Below are positions 9,632 through 17,647 of a DNA stretch of 64,000 bases, one piece after another. The position numbers were made by a program, and so were the translations under genes. The stretch comes from Paenibacillaceae bacterium (GTDB taxonomy: Bacteria > Bacillota > Bacilli > Paenibacillales > NBRC-103111). The notes beneath the pieces were generated by a model, which was not told where the DNA came from, searched no databases, and was given only the letters and a program-made list of their open reading frames with translations. The stretch lies in the NCBI GenBank assembly GCA_029256185.1, contig JAQSYI010000057.1, forward strand, positions 1 through 64,000, in the 5' to 3' direction. Position 1 is the stretch's first letter, and each line of letters opens with the position of its first letter.

Positions 9632-10211
9632 GGCGATCCCCCCATTTCCCGGAGAACTGCGCGGCCAGCTTCTTCCGCGCTCTGGCAAGCCGCTGGGTAA
9701 GTACCTGCTCGGTTATACCGATTTCTTGGGTAATCTCAGCGTACGATAGCCCCGCAATGTAATACAGGAACAGCACCAGCCGATATTCATATTTCAATTC
9801 CCCCATTGCCTCATGCAGAGCTTCATCGCGAAGCATCTGCTCCACCGCATCCTCCACATCATCGGGGGAAACCAGCGGGGATTCCGTCTCCTCATTCCTA
9901 TTAACGGAGGATAGTCCTGTGACATGACGAAAACGCTTATTTTTGCGGAGCATATCATACGCGGTGTTCCGGGATACTTGACGCAGCCAGGCACGCATAT
10001 TGGAATTGTCGTGAGTTTTCGAGGCTTTAACGATTGCTTTCATGAAGGCTTCCTGAATGACATCCTCCGTCAACGCATGGTCACGCAGCAGGAAATAGAT
10101 GTCCCGGTATACCAATTGGCGGAAGGAAAAGAAGACCTGGCGCTGTGTTTCCGCATCCAGCGTATGGATATTGTGCCGAAGCAGCACATATGGTTCTTCG
10201 GTGTTGCACAA
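9624..10211 (-). CDS. ECF-family RNA polymerase sigma factor
   Basis: About 195 residues. Region 2 reads FRQLVYRDIYFLLRDHALTEDVIQEAFMKAI with WLRQVSRNTAYDMLRKNKR after it. Region 4 reads LKYEYRLVLFLYYIAGLSYAEITQEIGITEQVLTQRLARARKKL, containing the helix-turn-helix that reads the -35 element. The track start lies far upstream. A TTG at 10211 directly follows AAGGGGGAGG and gives the usual family length, so I start there. The next gene encodes the likely anti-sigma and overlaps by 8 bp. Stimulus and targets are not visible. Confidence 0.9.
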   Translation of the reverse strand: MCNTEEPYVLLRHNIHTLDAETQRQVFFSFRQLVYRDIYFLLRDHALTEDVIQEAFMKAIVKASKTHDNSNMRAWLRQVSRNTAYDMLRKNKRFRHVTGLSSVNRNEETESPLVSPDDVEDAVEQMLRDEALHEAMGELKYEYRLVLFLYYIAGLSYAEITQEIGITEQVLTQRLARARKKLAAQFSGKWGDRHA

Positions 10212-10378
10212 ACCGGCCTCCCCCTTCCGCCAAAAATCCCTTTCCCATTTTACCTTAATTTCCAAAAGTTGAAAACAAAAAATAAACCAATTGGAATATA
10301 ATCCCAAATGGTTTTGAAAAAACAGAATTTTAGACCTGCTTCTATCAGCGGGCGCATATCCATCCGCCCCCTTCGGCA

Positions 10379-10452
10379 TGATGGGGAGCGATCAGCCGTG
10401 CTGGCCCGCTCTGATATGATGGGGCAGTCAGCCGTGCTGGCCTGCTTTGACA
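10379..10452. repeat. Two ~36-bp tandem repeats at the DUF817 gene end
   Basis: TGATGGGGAGCGATCAGCCGTGCTGGCC.. is repeated as TGATGGGG-CAGTCAGCCGTGCTGGCC.. The second copy contains the last codons and stop of the DUF817 gene (minus strand). It looks like a local duplication of the 3' end. Confidence 0.7.
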
Positions 10453-11327
10453 TGCTTCAATTGGGCGACGATCATGAAGCTGACGATGACCAGCAGGAAC
10501 CAGCTGCTGACCTTGCCCAGATGCACCATGCTCCAGCCGAGCCTCTGATCCGGATATTGCCAAGCTCCCAGAAAAGTAGCGATATTCTCCGCCAGCCAGA
10601 TGAAAAAGCCGATAAGCAGAAACGAAAGCAGGAGGGGCATCCGGCGGACTGTATCCAGTGGGGTATATTCGACAAAGGTGCGGATGAATACCACGCACAA
10701 GAGCCCTGTTAGCACCCAACGCAAATCATAAAAATAATGATGGGTCATAAAATTCAAGTAAATTGCCAGACCAAGAGGAGCCGTATACGCGGCCCGGGGC
10801 CACCGGACCAGACGAACCTTAAGCCGTCTCCAGGCCTGGCACAGATAGCTGGCCACACTGGCGTACATGAAGCCGCTGTAGAGCGGAACGCCCAGCACCT
10901 TGATCCAGGCTTCCTGGGGATAAGCCCATGACCCCATGTGTACCTTGAAGATTTCCAGGCAGAGGCCGATGAGATGAAAGACGCAAATCACCTTCAGTTC
11001 ATCCTTGGTCTCCAGTCCGGACCGGACCATGAGAACCTGCACGAGGACGCAAACCAGCAGCACGAAGTCGTACTCGGGGATAACCGGGATGTCCACCACT
11101 TTCGTAAAAGCAATCGTGGCGAAGATCAGCACCGGGAACAGGCAGGAGAGCGCCTGCAAGTAACCGAAGGCCAGCAGTTCCCGGAATGCCCCGGATAATG
11201 AAGACTTTCGGGGAGGAAGCCTGTTGCTCCCGCGGGATGCATTGGCCTGATCTCCTGGTGCATCGATGTCCTCGCCTGGTTTAAGCGGCGAAAGGCGGGA
11301 AAAGCCGCTGTTCCTGCCGAACCTCAT
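10428..11327 (-). CDS. DUF817 integral membrane protein
   Basis: 299 residues, with a polar N-terminal tail of about 45 residues and then about eight hydrophobic segments. Conserved DUF817-like stretches are KVHMGSWAYPQEAWIKVLGVPLYSGFMYASVASYLCQAWRRL and WLAENIATFLGAWQYPDQRLGWSMVHLGKVSSWFLLVIVSFMIVAQ. The family has no assigned biochemical role. Its ATG overlaps the stop of the upstream CobW-like gene as ATGA, so the two are translationally coupled and share the Zur-like operator upstream of that gene. A part in zinc handling or zinc-limited growth is inference from context. It might be a transporter or a membrane enzyme; a histidine pair (MTHHYFYD) lies in one loop. Confidence 0.8.
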   Translation of the reverse strand: MRFGRNSGFSRLSPLKPGEDIDAPGDQANASRGSNRLPPRKSSLSGAFRELLAFGYLQALSCLFPVLIFATIAFTKVVDIPVIPEYDFVLLVCVLVQVLMVRSGLETKDELKVICVFHLIGLCLEIFKVHMGSWAYPQEAWIKVLGVPLYSGFMYASVASYLCQAWRRLKVRLVRWPRAAYTAPLGLAIYLNFMTHHYFYDLRWVLTGLLCVVFIRTFVEYTPLDTVRRMPLLLSFLLIGFFIWLAENIATFLGAWQYPDQRLGWSMVHLGKVSSWFLLVIVSFMIVAQLKHVKAGQHG

Positions 11328-12553
11328 TCGCTTGCCTGGCCTGTAGATGCCGCCGCTTGTCCACCGTCCGTTCCTGCAGCATCCCTTTGACCTCCCAGCT
11401 CTGCTTGCCTCTCTCGCCCTGGCTGCTCCAGTTGCTCCAGCTGTTCTTCCAGCAGCGCCTTGGGAATTTGCTCGCCAATGAATACCACTACATCGGGCAC
11501 GTTAATCTGCGGCGTTATTTTCATAAAATCCGCCTGCCTGTATGCATATTGGAACAAATAGCGGTTGGCCGTATCCGAGAATGTAAGCACTCCCTTGGCG
11601 CGGTATACGTTCTCGGGCAGGCGCCCTACGAGTTCCTCAAAGGAGCCGCTGTCCACTGGGCCGGACAAATAACGGGTGTACACCATCACGTGGTCGTGAG
11701 TGTGATGATGCCCGCGGGCATGGTGATGATCATGCTCGTGGCCGCATTGATGGTCATGGTTGTGATCATGATCATGGTCGCATTCACGGTCATGGTTGTG
11801 ATCATGTTGGTGCTCATGCCTGTGATCATGGTCATGCTCGTGGTCATGGCAGCCGCACTCTTCTCCATGTTCATGCCCTGCTTCATGCCGATGCCCGTCT
11901 TGGCAGGAACAAGCCTGTCCCTGTCCGGCACCGCTCCGTGTTATCCCTTCCAATGCATCGAAAATCCCCAGATCCACATCCGCCCGCACCGACCGGATAA
12001 TCTGGGCATGGGCGTTCCACTTCCCCAGCGTCTGCTCCAGGCCGTCCAGTTCGTCAGGACTGGCCAAGTCCGCTTTATTCAATATAATCACAGAAGCACA
12101 ACGGATCTGCTCCTCCAACAGCCGGTAGGTTTTACCTGCACCCTTGGCACTCTGCTCTCTCAGCAGTACGGCGTCCGCTACCGTAATAACGCCCTTCATC
12201 TCCACCTTCATATATAATGAAGCTTCCGTCACGCCATCAAGAATCTCCATCGGGTTAGCCACACCGGTTGCTTCAATGAAAATAATGTCGGGCTGCTCAT
12301 CCTTCACCAGTTGCTGAATGGTGATCCCCAGATCACCGCGCACCGTGCAGCAGATACAGCCGTCCAGCATTTCCGCCATCGGCACCTCAATGCCTACAGC
12401 AATGCCATCCAGATTGACCTCGCCTAATTCGTTCATGACAACAGCAGGCTTGCGTCCCCGTTCTTGGGCATGACGAATAACCCGGCTTAACAGGGTTGTT
12501 TTCCCGCTTCCCAGAAATCCTGATAAAATAAAGACAGGCACCGGATGATCCAT
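11324..12553 (-). CDS. CobW/COG0523 zinc-type GTPase metallochaperone
   Basis: 409 residues. A G3E-family GTPase with Walker A GFLGSGKTT (12-20), the metal-binding GCICC motif (CxCC at 66-69), a DIIFIEATG switch and NKAD guanine specificity. Between the GTPase and the C-terminal CobW_C domain (VYRAKGVLTFSDTANRYLFQYAYRQADF) lies a very His-rich insert of about 70 residues made of DHDH/HEHDH runs, typical of zinc-handling members. Such proteins supply zinc to client enzymes during zinc starvation. A near-perfect Zur box lies about 37-55 bp upstream, supporting zinc repression. The final 45 residues are a low-complexity Gln/Gly tail. The DUF817 gene follows with a 4-bp overlap. Confidence 0.92.
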   Translation of the reverse strand: MDHPVPVFILSGFLGSGKTTLLSRVIRHAQERGRKPAVVMNELGEVNLDGIAVGIEVPMAEMLDGCICCTVRGDLGITIQQLVKDEQPDIIFIEATGVANPMEILDGVTEASLYMKVEMKGVITVADAVLLREQSAKGAGKTYRLLEEQIRCASVIILNKADLASPDELDGLEQTLGKWNAHAQIIRSVRADVDLGIFDALEGITRSGAGQGQACSCQDGHRHEAGHEHGEECGCHDHEHDHDHRHEHQHDHNHDRECDHDHDHNHDHQCGHEHDHHHARGHHHTHDHVMVYTRYLSGPVDSGSFEELVGRLPENVYRAKGVLTFSDTANRYLFQYAYRQADFMKITPQINVPDVVVFIGEQIPKALLEEQLEQLEQPGRERQAELGGQRDAAGTDGGQAAASTGQASE

Positions 12554-12589
12554 ATGTGGCTGCTCTCCTCTTCATGATTGTTACTGATT

Positions 12590-12608
12590 AATAGTAATGC
12601 TTACGAAT
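12590..12608. promoter_or_regulatory. Putative Zur box
   Basis: On the minus strand it reads ATTCGTAAGCATTACTATT. Against the B. subtilis Zur consensus as I recall it (AATCGTAATNATTACGATT), it matches 15 of the 18 defined bases, with the 7-1-7 dyad arrangement. It lies just upstream of the zinc-type CobW GTPase start, the usual place for a Zur operator. Confidence 0.75.
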
Positions 12609-12682
12609 GTTGCTGACCATACTATAGTCCTTTCCATCATCCTGTGTCAATATGGAGTTGGATGCAGCCCGTCAGGCGAATC

Positions 12683-12711
12683 TGAACACCGTACGCGCCC
12701 TGTGGTATAAT
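12683..12711 (+). promoter_or_regulatory. SigA-type promoter for moaB
   Basis: TGAACA (12683-12688) and a perfect TATAAT (12706-12711) are separated by 17 bp, about 47 bp before the moaB start codon. Confidence 0.6.
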
Positions 12712-12757
12712 AATCGCTATTGAATCAAACCGGATCATTTCTGGACATGAGGAGTGT

Positions 12758-13282
12758 ATGATGATGAATAGCGTGGAACAACACCGCAACGAAGCCCCCG
12801 CCCGTGTAAATTGTATGATCATCACAGTCTCCGATACCCGCACGCCGGAAACCGACAAGAGCGGGTCGTTGATGAAGGAGTTGCTGGAGGCTAATGGGCA
12901 TCAGGTTACGGGATACAGGATTGTCAAAGACGAATATGAGCCGCTACGCCGGCTTCTTCTTGAATCGGCAGAGCATCCGGAAGCAGAAGCGGTGCTTCTC
13001 AACGGGGGAACAGGCATTGCCCTGCGGGATACGACCTATGAGGCGGTCAGGGACACACTGGATAAGGAGATGCCGGGCTTCGGTGAAATCTTCCGCTACC
13101 TCAGCTTCACAGAGGATATTGGCACCGCCGCGATACTAAGCCGTGCCGTGGCAGGCGTGATTGGAGGGATAGCGGTATTCTCTGTCCCCGGCTCCACAGG
13201 CGCGGTCCGACTGGCCATGAACCGGATCATTATCCCCGAGCTTGGACATGTCATCCGGGAAATCCGCAAGGACCGCAAATAA
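12758..13282 (+). CDS. moaB: MoaB/MogA-type molybdopterin adenylyltransferase
   Basis: 174 residues. The MoCF-biosynthesis fold is recognised from IITVSDTRTPETDKSG, VLLNGGTGIALRDTTYEAV (the GGTG loop and the acidic residue after it), GFGEIFRYLSF and VFSVPGSTGAVRLAM. Enzymes of this family adenylylate molybdopterin before molybdenum insertion; some MoaB proteins have lost activity, and the conserved loops here look intact. No other moa/moe genes are in the window. It has its own promoter and GAGGAG ribosome-binding site before three consecutive ATG codons, so the exact start (12758, 12761 or 12764) is uncertain by two codons. Confidence 0.9.
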   Translation: MMMNSVEQHRNEAPARVNCMIITVSDTRTPETDKSGSLMKELLEANGHQVTGYRIVKDEYEPLRRLLLESAEHPEAEAVLLNGGTGIALRDTTYEAVRDTLDKEMPGFGEIFRYLSFTEDIGTAAILSRAVAGVIGGIAVFSVPGSTGAVRLAMNRIIIPELGHVIREIRKDRK

Positions 13283-13290
13283 ATGACAAT

Positions 13291-13337
13291 CCAAAAAAGA
13301 ATAACCCCGGATCACAGCGGTCAGCCGCAATCCGGGG
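13291..13337 (-). terminator. Intrinsic terminator of the bacteriohemerythrin gene
   Basis: Minus strand CCCCGGATtGCGG pairs with CCGCtgtgATCCGGGG and is followed by TTATTCTTTTTTGG. On the plus strand the same hairpin follows moaB but lacks a T-run. Confidence 0.75.
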
Positions 13338-13433
13338 CAGTGGCAATCCAGGGCAATCGTAATTCCGGCAGGCAGCTATTCCCTCACCCCCGGACTTCAT
13401 TCGGGCCCTTCTATGTATGTATGGCAGCAGCAT

Positions 13434-13841
13434 TCAGATCAGATTGTTGATGCGCAGATATTGCCCGATCTTCATGTCATTCTTGCTGATATGGGTCAGG
13501 AGCCAATCGGTCAAGGTTCTGTTCAACTTCAGGGTAGACAGGATCGTGGCGCCCTGGTTCAGAATATTTTGCTCCAACTCGACGACTGTGGCAACGAAAT
13601 CATCGTGATCCTTTTTGTGGTCCGCATATTCGGGATAATCATACTTCAGCATGATCTCCTCTTCGCTCTTGAAATGCTCCACGGTATACTCCTTCAAAAA
13701 GGATAGGGTTTCAATGATCTGTTCCTTGCCCTTTTGTTGAATGCACGCATCCAAAAATTCATTTAGCTTCACTACCAGCTCCTGATGCTGCTGATCCACC
13801 GTATCAACACCAATATTGTAAGTTTCCCGCCATGCGATCAT
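13434..13841 (-). CDS. Bacteriohemerythrin
   Basis: 135 residues forming a four-helix bundle. The di-iron ligands of the family are all visible: H19 (DQQHQEL), H56 and E60 (EHFKSEEE), H75 and H79 (HKKDH), H117 and D122 (HISKND). Such proteins bind oxygen reversibly and serve oxygen storage, sensing or delivery. It is a cytoplasmic single-domain form with no signal peptide. It starts at ATG behind AAAAAGGAGCGG. It is a single gene with its own terminator; the 280 bp upstream are very AT-rich and presumably carry the promoter, but I cannot place the hexamers with confidence. Confidence 0.93.
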   Translation of the reverse strand: MIAWRETYNIGVDTVDQQHQELVVKLNEFLDACIQQKGKEQIIETLSFLKEYTVEHFKSEEEIMLKYDYPEYADHKKDHDDFVATVVELEQNILNQGATILSTLKLNRTLTDWLLTHISKNDMKIGQYLRINNLI

Positions 13842-14026
13842 TATTCACCGCTCCTTTTTTTGGATTATTGTTCATATTTATTCGTTATACTTCGAGCATT
13901 TCCTTCAATTTACATCTATTTCCTAAGAATAAGTATTAATTTCGTCACAATTCACACTATTTAAATTAAACTTTAATTAAAAAACAGTTCAAATTAATGC
14001 CCAGTGGAACAAAGGGGACATGTACG
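13842..14026. other. AT-rich intergenic region
   Basis: No gene is seen. The region 13855-13995 is strikingly AT-rich (runs such as TTTAAATTAAACTTTAATTAAAAAAC) between two minus-strand genes, and probably holds the bacteriohemerythrin promoter. Confidence 0.5.
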
Positions 14027-14062
14027 CCAAAACAAGCAGCTCTCGCAGGGAGAGCCGCTTGT
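14027..14062 (-). terminator. Probable terminator after the anion transporter gene
   Basis: Minus strand ACAAGCgGCTCTC pairs with GAGAGCtGCTTGT, followed by TTTTGG. It lies about 65 bp after the transporter stop codon. Confidence 0.65.
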
Positions 14063-14127
14063 TGCGATGGAGCTGCGCCGCTTCGGCAGTATGATGCGCA
14101 GTATTATGGCCTGACCGGCAGACCAGG

Positions 14128-15522
14128 CTACAGCAAGCCCAATAGCTGCCAGAACGGGACGCTAATGAGCAAGCCGATGATATTGACGGCCATGTAGATG
14201 ATGGAGCCGAGCATGGTTTGCTTAGCGGTGGCCATCTTCCCGTCAATGGCGTAATAGGTGGTAAGAAACGGCGGATTCTGGTACTGCAGAATCCAGATGT
14301 TGACCGAGGTGATCGTCGCAAAGGCGACAATGAACGGATTAATGTCGGTGCCGGCCAATAATGGGAGTACGATCAGAATAAAGATGGTGACCGCTGCGGA
14401 CAGGGAAACGAGTAGGAAGCGGATCGCATAGACCAGCAGAGCCAGCACCACAACCAGAATATACGGATTCTGCAGCACCGGCTCAATCACGGGAGTGAGT
14501 GTGCTTCCAATCCATTTGTCAATGCCCACCTTAGGCAGAACCGTTCCCAGATTCAAGGCGCAGCCGATGAAAATGATGGCATTCCAGGGAAGCTTGTTTT
14601 TGAAATCGGCCACTGTTATCACCTTAAGCCCCACAAGCAGCGAAACGGCGATGACGGCAATGATAGCCGACGAAATATTGGTCGTTTTCTCCAGCATCCA
14701 CAGCGTAAGGGTGCCGATCAGCACCACCGCCGTGATTTTTTCGTGCTTGCTCATCGCGCCCAATTGCTTCAGCTGGTTCTGGAGAAAATCCCCCGGCAGC
14801 TTCGTATCCTGCTCCGGCTTGAAGAAATGCCTGATGGCAAAATAGCCGCCCGCAATAAAGACGACGGACCAGGGCAGGGCATACAGAAACCAATTGCCCC
14901 AGGTCAATTGCTTCTGTACGGATTCCGCCAGCAGCCCCCTGGCTACATAGTTCATAAACGTAGCGCTCAGGAAGATGGGCGAGGCGCAGACAAAGCCGAA
15001 GAACATGGCCAGGAACAGCCCGGCGCTTGGCTTGCTTTTCCGCTCATATCCCATGGTATCGCTGATGGACATGCTCAAGGGAGCAGCGATAGAGCCTTTG
15101 GCATTGGTGCTGGGAATGGTAGGCGAGACAATCAAGCCCGCCAGCATAACGGCGAGACTCTGCCCTTTGAACGTGGTCGGGAAAAACTTCATCACATGCA
15201 GGGCAATCCGCTTCATCAGCCCGGTGCCGCTGACGGCAATGCCGATTCCCAGCCCGCCGATGACCATCCACCAGCTGGTTCCGGAAAATTGCGAGAAGGC
15301 TTCGTTGAAGGGCACCACCTTCAGAACGACCCAGGACGCGCACATCAACAGGCTTACGGCAAAGTCCGGAATCACATCAATAATCCAATAGACGACCGCA
15401 CAAACCAGCGTTCCCAGCACAATCATGGCTTTCCGGTCCAAGCCCTCGAAGGGCGGCATACAGGCAATTGCAGCGGCAAGCGCCAGTCCGGCAACGGCAA
15501 CGATATTTTTCTTGAGCTTCAT
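14128..15522 (-). CDS. DASS/SLC13-type sodium:anion symporter
   Basis: About 464 residues with roughly twelve hydrophobic segments. The divalent-anion:sodium symporter family is recognised from SWWMVIGGLGIGIAVSGTGLMKRIALHV, IVSPTIPSTNAKGSIAAPL (the SNT-like loop: STNAKG), LPWNAIIFIGCALNLGTVLPKVGIDKWIG and the C-terminal TSVNIWILQYQNPPFLTTYYA. Family substrates are di- and tricarboxylates or sulfate; which one here cannot be read. The ATG at 15522 has AGGGGTG eight bases upstream. It begins about 20 bp after the stop of the 2-hydroxyacid dehydrogenase gene, so the two form an operon and may import and oxidise the same hydroxy-acid. Confidence 0.88.
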   Translation of the reverse strand: MKLKKNIVAVAGLALAAAIACMPPFEGLDRKAMIVLGTLVCAVVYWIIDVIPDFAVSLLMCASWVVLKVVPFNEAFSQFSGTSWWMVIGGLGIGIAVSGTGLMKRIALHVMKFFPTTFKGQSLAVMLAGLIVSPTIPSTNAKGSIAAPLSMSISDTMGYERKSKPSAGLFLAMFFGFVCASPIFLSATFMNYVARGLLAESVQKQLTWGNWFLYALPWSVVFIAGGYFAIRHFFKPEQDTKLPGDFLQNQLKQLGAMSKHEKITAVVLIGTLTLWMLEKTTNISSAIIAVIAVSLLVGLKVITVADFKNKLPWNAIIFIGCALNLGTVLPKVGIDKWIGSTLTPVIEPVLQNPYILVVVLALLVYAIRFLLVSLSAAVTIFILIVLPLLAGTDINPFIVAFATITSVNIWILQYQNPPFLTTYYAIDGKMATAKQTMLGSIIYMAVNIIGLLISVPFWQLLGLL

Positions 15523-15540
15523 ATTATTCACCCCTGTCAC

Positions 15541-16527
15541 CTACTTCTTCCAGACTTCAGGATTGACCACATAGGCTGGCTTCTCTCCCCGGTGGAAATC
15601 GACGATGGCTTGTGCGGCGCCAACCGACAGATTTTCGATGGCCTCAGCCGTTGTTCCGGCAATATGGGGGGTGAGAATGACGTTCTTGGCTGCAAACAGC
15701 GGATTATTCAGCTCCGGCGGCTCCACCGAGTAGACGTCCACAGCAGCGCCTGCGATGATTCCCCCGTTCAAGGCATCCGCCAGATCCTGCTCATGGACAA
15801 TTCCGCCCCGGCTGGCATTGATCAGATACGCGGTAGGCTTCATCTGCTTCAATGCTGCGAGAGTGACCAGATTCTTGGTCGTTTCCGTCAACGGCACGTT
15901 GATGGTGACAAAATCGGAGGTTTCATAGATTTCCTGCGCCGTGCCGACCTGAATCACGTTGGGACTGTCCGTCTTCACATATTCATCATACACCGCTACA
16001 GCAACGTTCAGAGGCTTGACCAATTCCGCCACAATTGAGCCGATGCTGCCGAAGCCGATGATTCCCAGCCGCTTGCCCTTGATTTCACTGCCCCCCGCTT
16101 TGTACTTGCTGACCAATCCGGGCAAGGATGCGCCGGTATCCGACAGCTTGCCGGTTCTGATCAGCCGGTCGGCGGGGAACAGGTTTCTGCCCAGCGTCAT
16201 CATAGCAGAGACGATGTATTCGGCCACGGAATAAGAATTGGCGTTCAACACGCGGCTTACCAGTACCCCCCGTTCCGTAGCTGCCTCAAGATCGATATTG
16301 TCCACCCCGATTCCGTGCCGGGCAATGATGGATAGATGGGGAGCGGACTCAATCACCTCTCTGGGCAGGGGGCTGGTCCGGATAATGATGCCGGATACGT
16401 CCCTGCTCAAATTCTTCAGGGTTTCCACGTCCGTGGAAGGAGAAACCACCAGCTCGAACCCGTGCTCCTCCAGAAGAGCGGCTCCTTTCGGAGCGATTTT
16501 TTCACATAACAGCACTTTCTTGGACAT
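15541..16527 (-). CDS. D-isomer-specific 2-hydroxyacid dehydrogenase (SerA-like)
   Basis: 328 residues. NAD(P)-dependent oxidation of a D-2-hydroxyacid, or reduction of the keto acid, is expected. The Rossmann motif is LGIIGFGSIGSIVAELVKPLNV. The catalytic set of the family is present: Arg in NASRGGIVHEQDLADAL, Glu in AVDVYSVEPPELNNPLF, and His in LTPHIAGTT. The catalytic-domain stretch HGIGVDNIDLEAATERG is also clear. The long track ORF has a spurious N-terminus; ATG at 16527 follows GGAGGGT and gives the normal length. It lacks an ACT domain, so it is not the regulated form of PGDH. An anion transporter gene follows. A MerR-type promoter with a 19-bp spacer lies upstream. Confidence 0.9.
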   Translation of the reverse strand: MSKKVLLCEKIAPKGAALLEEHGFELVVSPSTDVETLKNLSRDVSGIIIRTSPLPREVIESAPHLSIIARHGIGVDNIDLEAATERGVLVSRVLNANSYSVAEYIVSAMMTLGRNLFPADRLIRTGKLSDTGASLPGLVSKYKAGGSEIKGKRLGIIGFGSIGSIVAELVKPLNVAVAVYDEYVKTDSPNVIQVGTAQEIYETSDFVTINVPLTETTKNLVTLAALKQMKPTAYLINASRGGIVHEQDLADALNGGIIAGAAVDVYSVEPPELNNPLFAAKNVILTPHIAGTTAEAIENLSVGAAQAIVDFHRGEKPAYVVNPEVWKK

Positions 16528-16594
16528 GTAGACCCTCCGTTGCAATAATAGAATATGGTTGAAAAACTTTGTGAAAAATTTATCAAGCAACTGC

Positions 16595-16625
16595 ATTCTA
16601 AGGGCTACACTTACTGTACTGTCAA
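16595..16625 (-). promoter_or_regulatory. MerR-type promoter with 19-bp spacer and central dyad
   Basis: On the minus strand TTGACA (16625-16620) and TAGAAT (16600-16595) are separated by 19 bp instead of 17. The spacer contains the dyad TACA-gtaag-TGTA (16606-16618). An overlong spacer with an operator between the hexamers is the textbook arrangement for activation by MerR-family proteins, and a MerR regulator gene lies immediately upstream. Confidence 0.75.
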
Positions 16626-16648
16626 TAACGGCTGCAAAAAAAATGAAT

Positions 16649-16692
16649 AAAAAAAGGAGCGAAACGGAGCAAAAGCGGCGCCATTTCATTCC
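16649..16692 (-). terminator. Intrinsic terminator of the MerR regulator gene
   Basis: Minus strand GGAATGAAATGG pairs (one mismatch, two G-U) with CCGTTTCGCTCC, followed by TTTTTTT. It separates the regulator transcript from the dehydrogenase/transporter operon. Confidence 0.7.
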
Positions 16693-16786
16693 TTTTCTGT
16701 TCTGCTGTTCCTATGCTCTTGATTTTCTGTCTGCCGCTCCTATCCTTCCGAACCGGTTTGCGCCTGCTTCTGCAGGCCCTCTACAG

Positions 16787-17647
16787 TTACTGTACCTTGT
16801 CCCTGAAAGGAATCCACGCTTCAAAATAGCGGTACCGCTCCTTGTGGCCGCCTCCGGCTTGCAGGGCATTGGCTATGGTGACTAATTGCACATCTCCGTT
16901 CAGCTCCAGACGGTTGTCCGCCATGAACTGCTCCGCATAATCCAGATAGCTCCATTTCACCGTATCATACGAATCTACCTTGAAGATCGTATAGATGCAC
17001 GCCCGCGGCTCCACATAGAAGGAAGTGGGGATTTGGTCGAAGCCGAAAAATTCGGCAGACGGCGCATCCATGGTCAAATCGCAATACGTGGACACAGGAT
17101 TGGGCTTGGTTTCAATGTCGGATTGTTTGATGGCCAAGGTATGCCGGCATAGAGGCATGGCTTCCATGGCGATTTTCCGGGCCAATGTGCCGTTATCCGA
17201 GTTTTCCAGAATGTCCTCGCGCAGATGAAGATGATGCCAGCGCCCCGGCAGGACCCGGTGGAAGCAGCGCTTGTAGAATACCGGGATGGACTCGACCAGC
17301 TCCTTGAATTGCTTCATTCCTTCCAGGCAAAATTGCTTTTTTTGCAGCTCCCTTTCCGTTTCTTCAATCTTTTCGCTCAAATTCCCGGCAAGCTGCTCCA
17401 GATCATTCTCATTGAAGATTTTTTCCGTTTCCTCTATGGAGAAGCCCATGTTCTGGTATTGTTTGCGGACCATAATTTTGTAGACGTCATAGGAAGCGTA
17501 CAGGCGCTCGTTCTTTTGCTTCTTCTCACTGGGAAGCACGATGCCCACCTTGTCATAATAACGGATGGTCTGGGGGTGCATGCCCAGCATATTGGCGATT
17601 TCACCGATGCGGTAAGTGGCCTTGAATTTCCGGTCTTTGTTTTCCAT
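16787..17647 (-). CDS. MerR-family regulator with GyrI-like effector domain
   Basis: About 286 residues. The N-terminal winged helix reads YRIGEIANMLGMHPQTIRYYDKVGIVLP, then a long dimerisation helix (about residues 70-125, NENDLEQLAGNLSEKIEETERELQKKQF), and a C-terminal domain of about 150 residues (SAEFFGFDQIPTSFYVEPRACIYTIFKVDSY) of the BmrR/GyrI-like effector-binding type. ATG at 17647 follows AGGGGC; M at 17686 is an alternative. It is divergent from the truncated esterase copy and upstream of the dehydrogenase/transporter operon, whose promoter has MerR architecture. Its first about 18 codons and the divergent promoter region also occur as a decayed copy at 42255-42330. Confidence 0.88.
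   Translation of the reverse strand: MENKDRKFKATYRIGEIANMLGMHPQTIRYYDKVGIVLPSEKKQKNERLYASYDVYKIMVRKQYQNMGFSIEETEKIFNENDLEQLAGNLSEKIEETERELQKKQFCLEGMKQFKELVESIPVFYKRCFHRVLPGRWHHLHLREDILENSDNGTLARKIAMEAMPLCRHTLAIKQSDIETKPNPVSTYCDLTMDAPSAEFFGFDQIPTSFYVEPRACIYTIFKVDSYDTVKWSYLDYAEQFMADNRLELNGDVQLVTIANALQAGGGHKERYRYFEAWIPFRDKVQ

Noticed and set aside
10380-10427. Longer N-terminus for the ECF sigma factor (track start 10379)
   Set aside because: The extra 56 residues lack family similarity, whereas a TTG with a strong ribosome-binding site at 10211 gives normal length.
11690-11900. CATGAC-rich repeats as a non-coding satellite
   Set aside because: They are the codons of the His/Asp-rich metal-binding insert of the CobW-type GTPase and stay in frame.
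14743-16038. 431-aa plus-strand ORF
   Set aside because: Antisense across the anion transporter and the dehydrogenase, both well supported.
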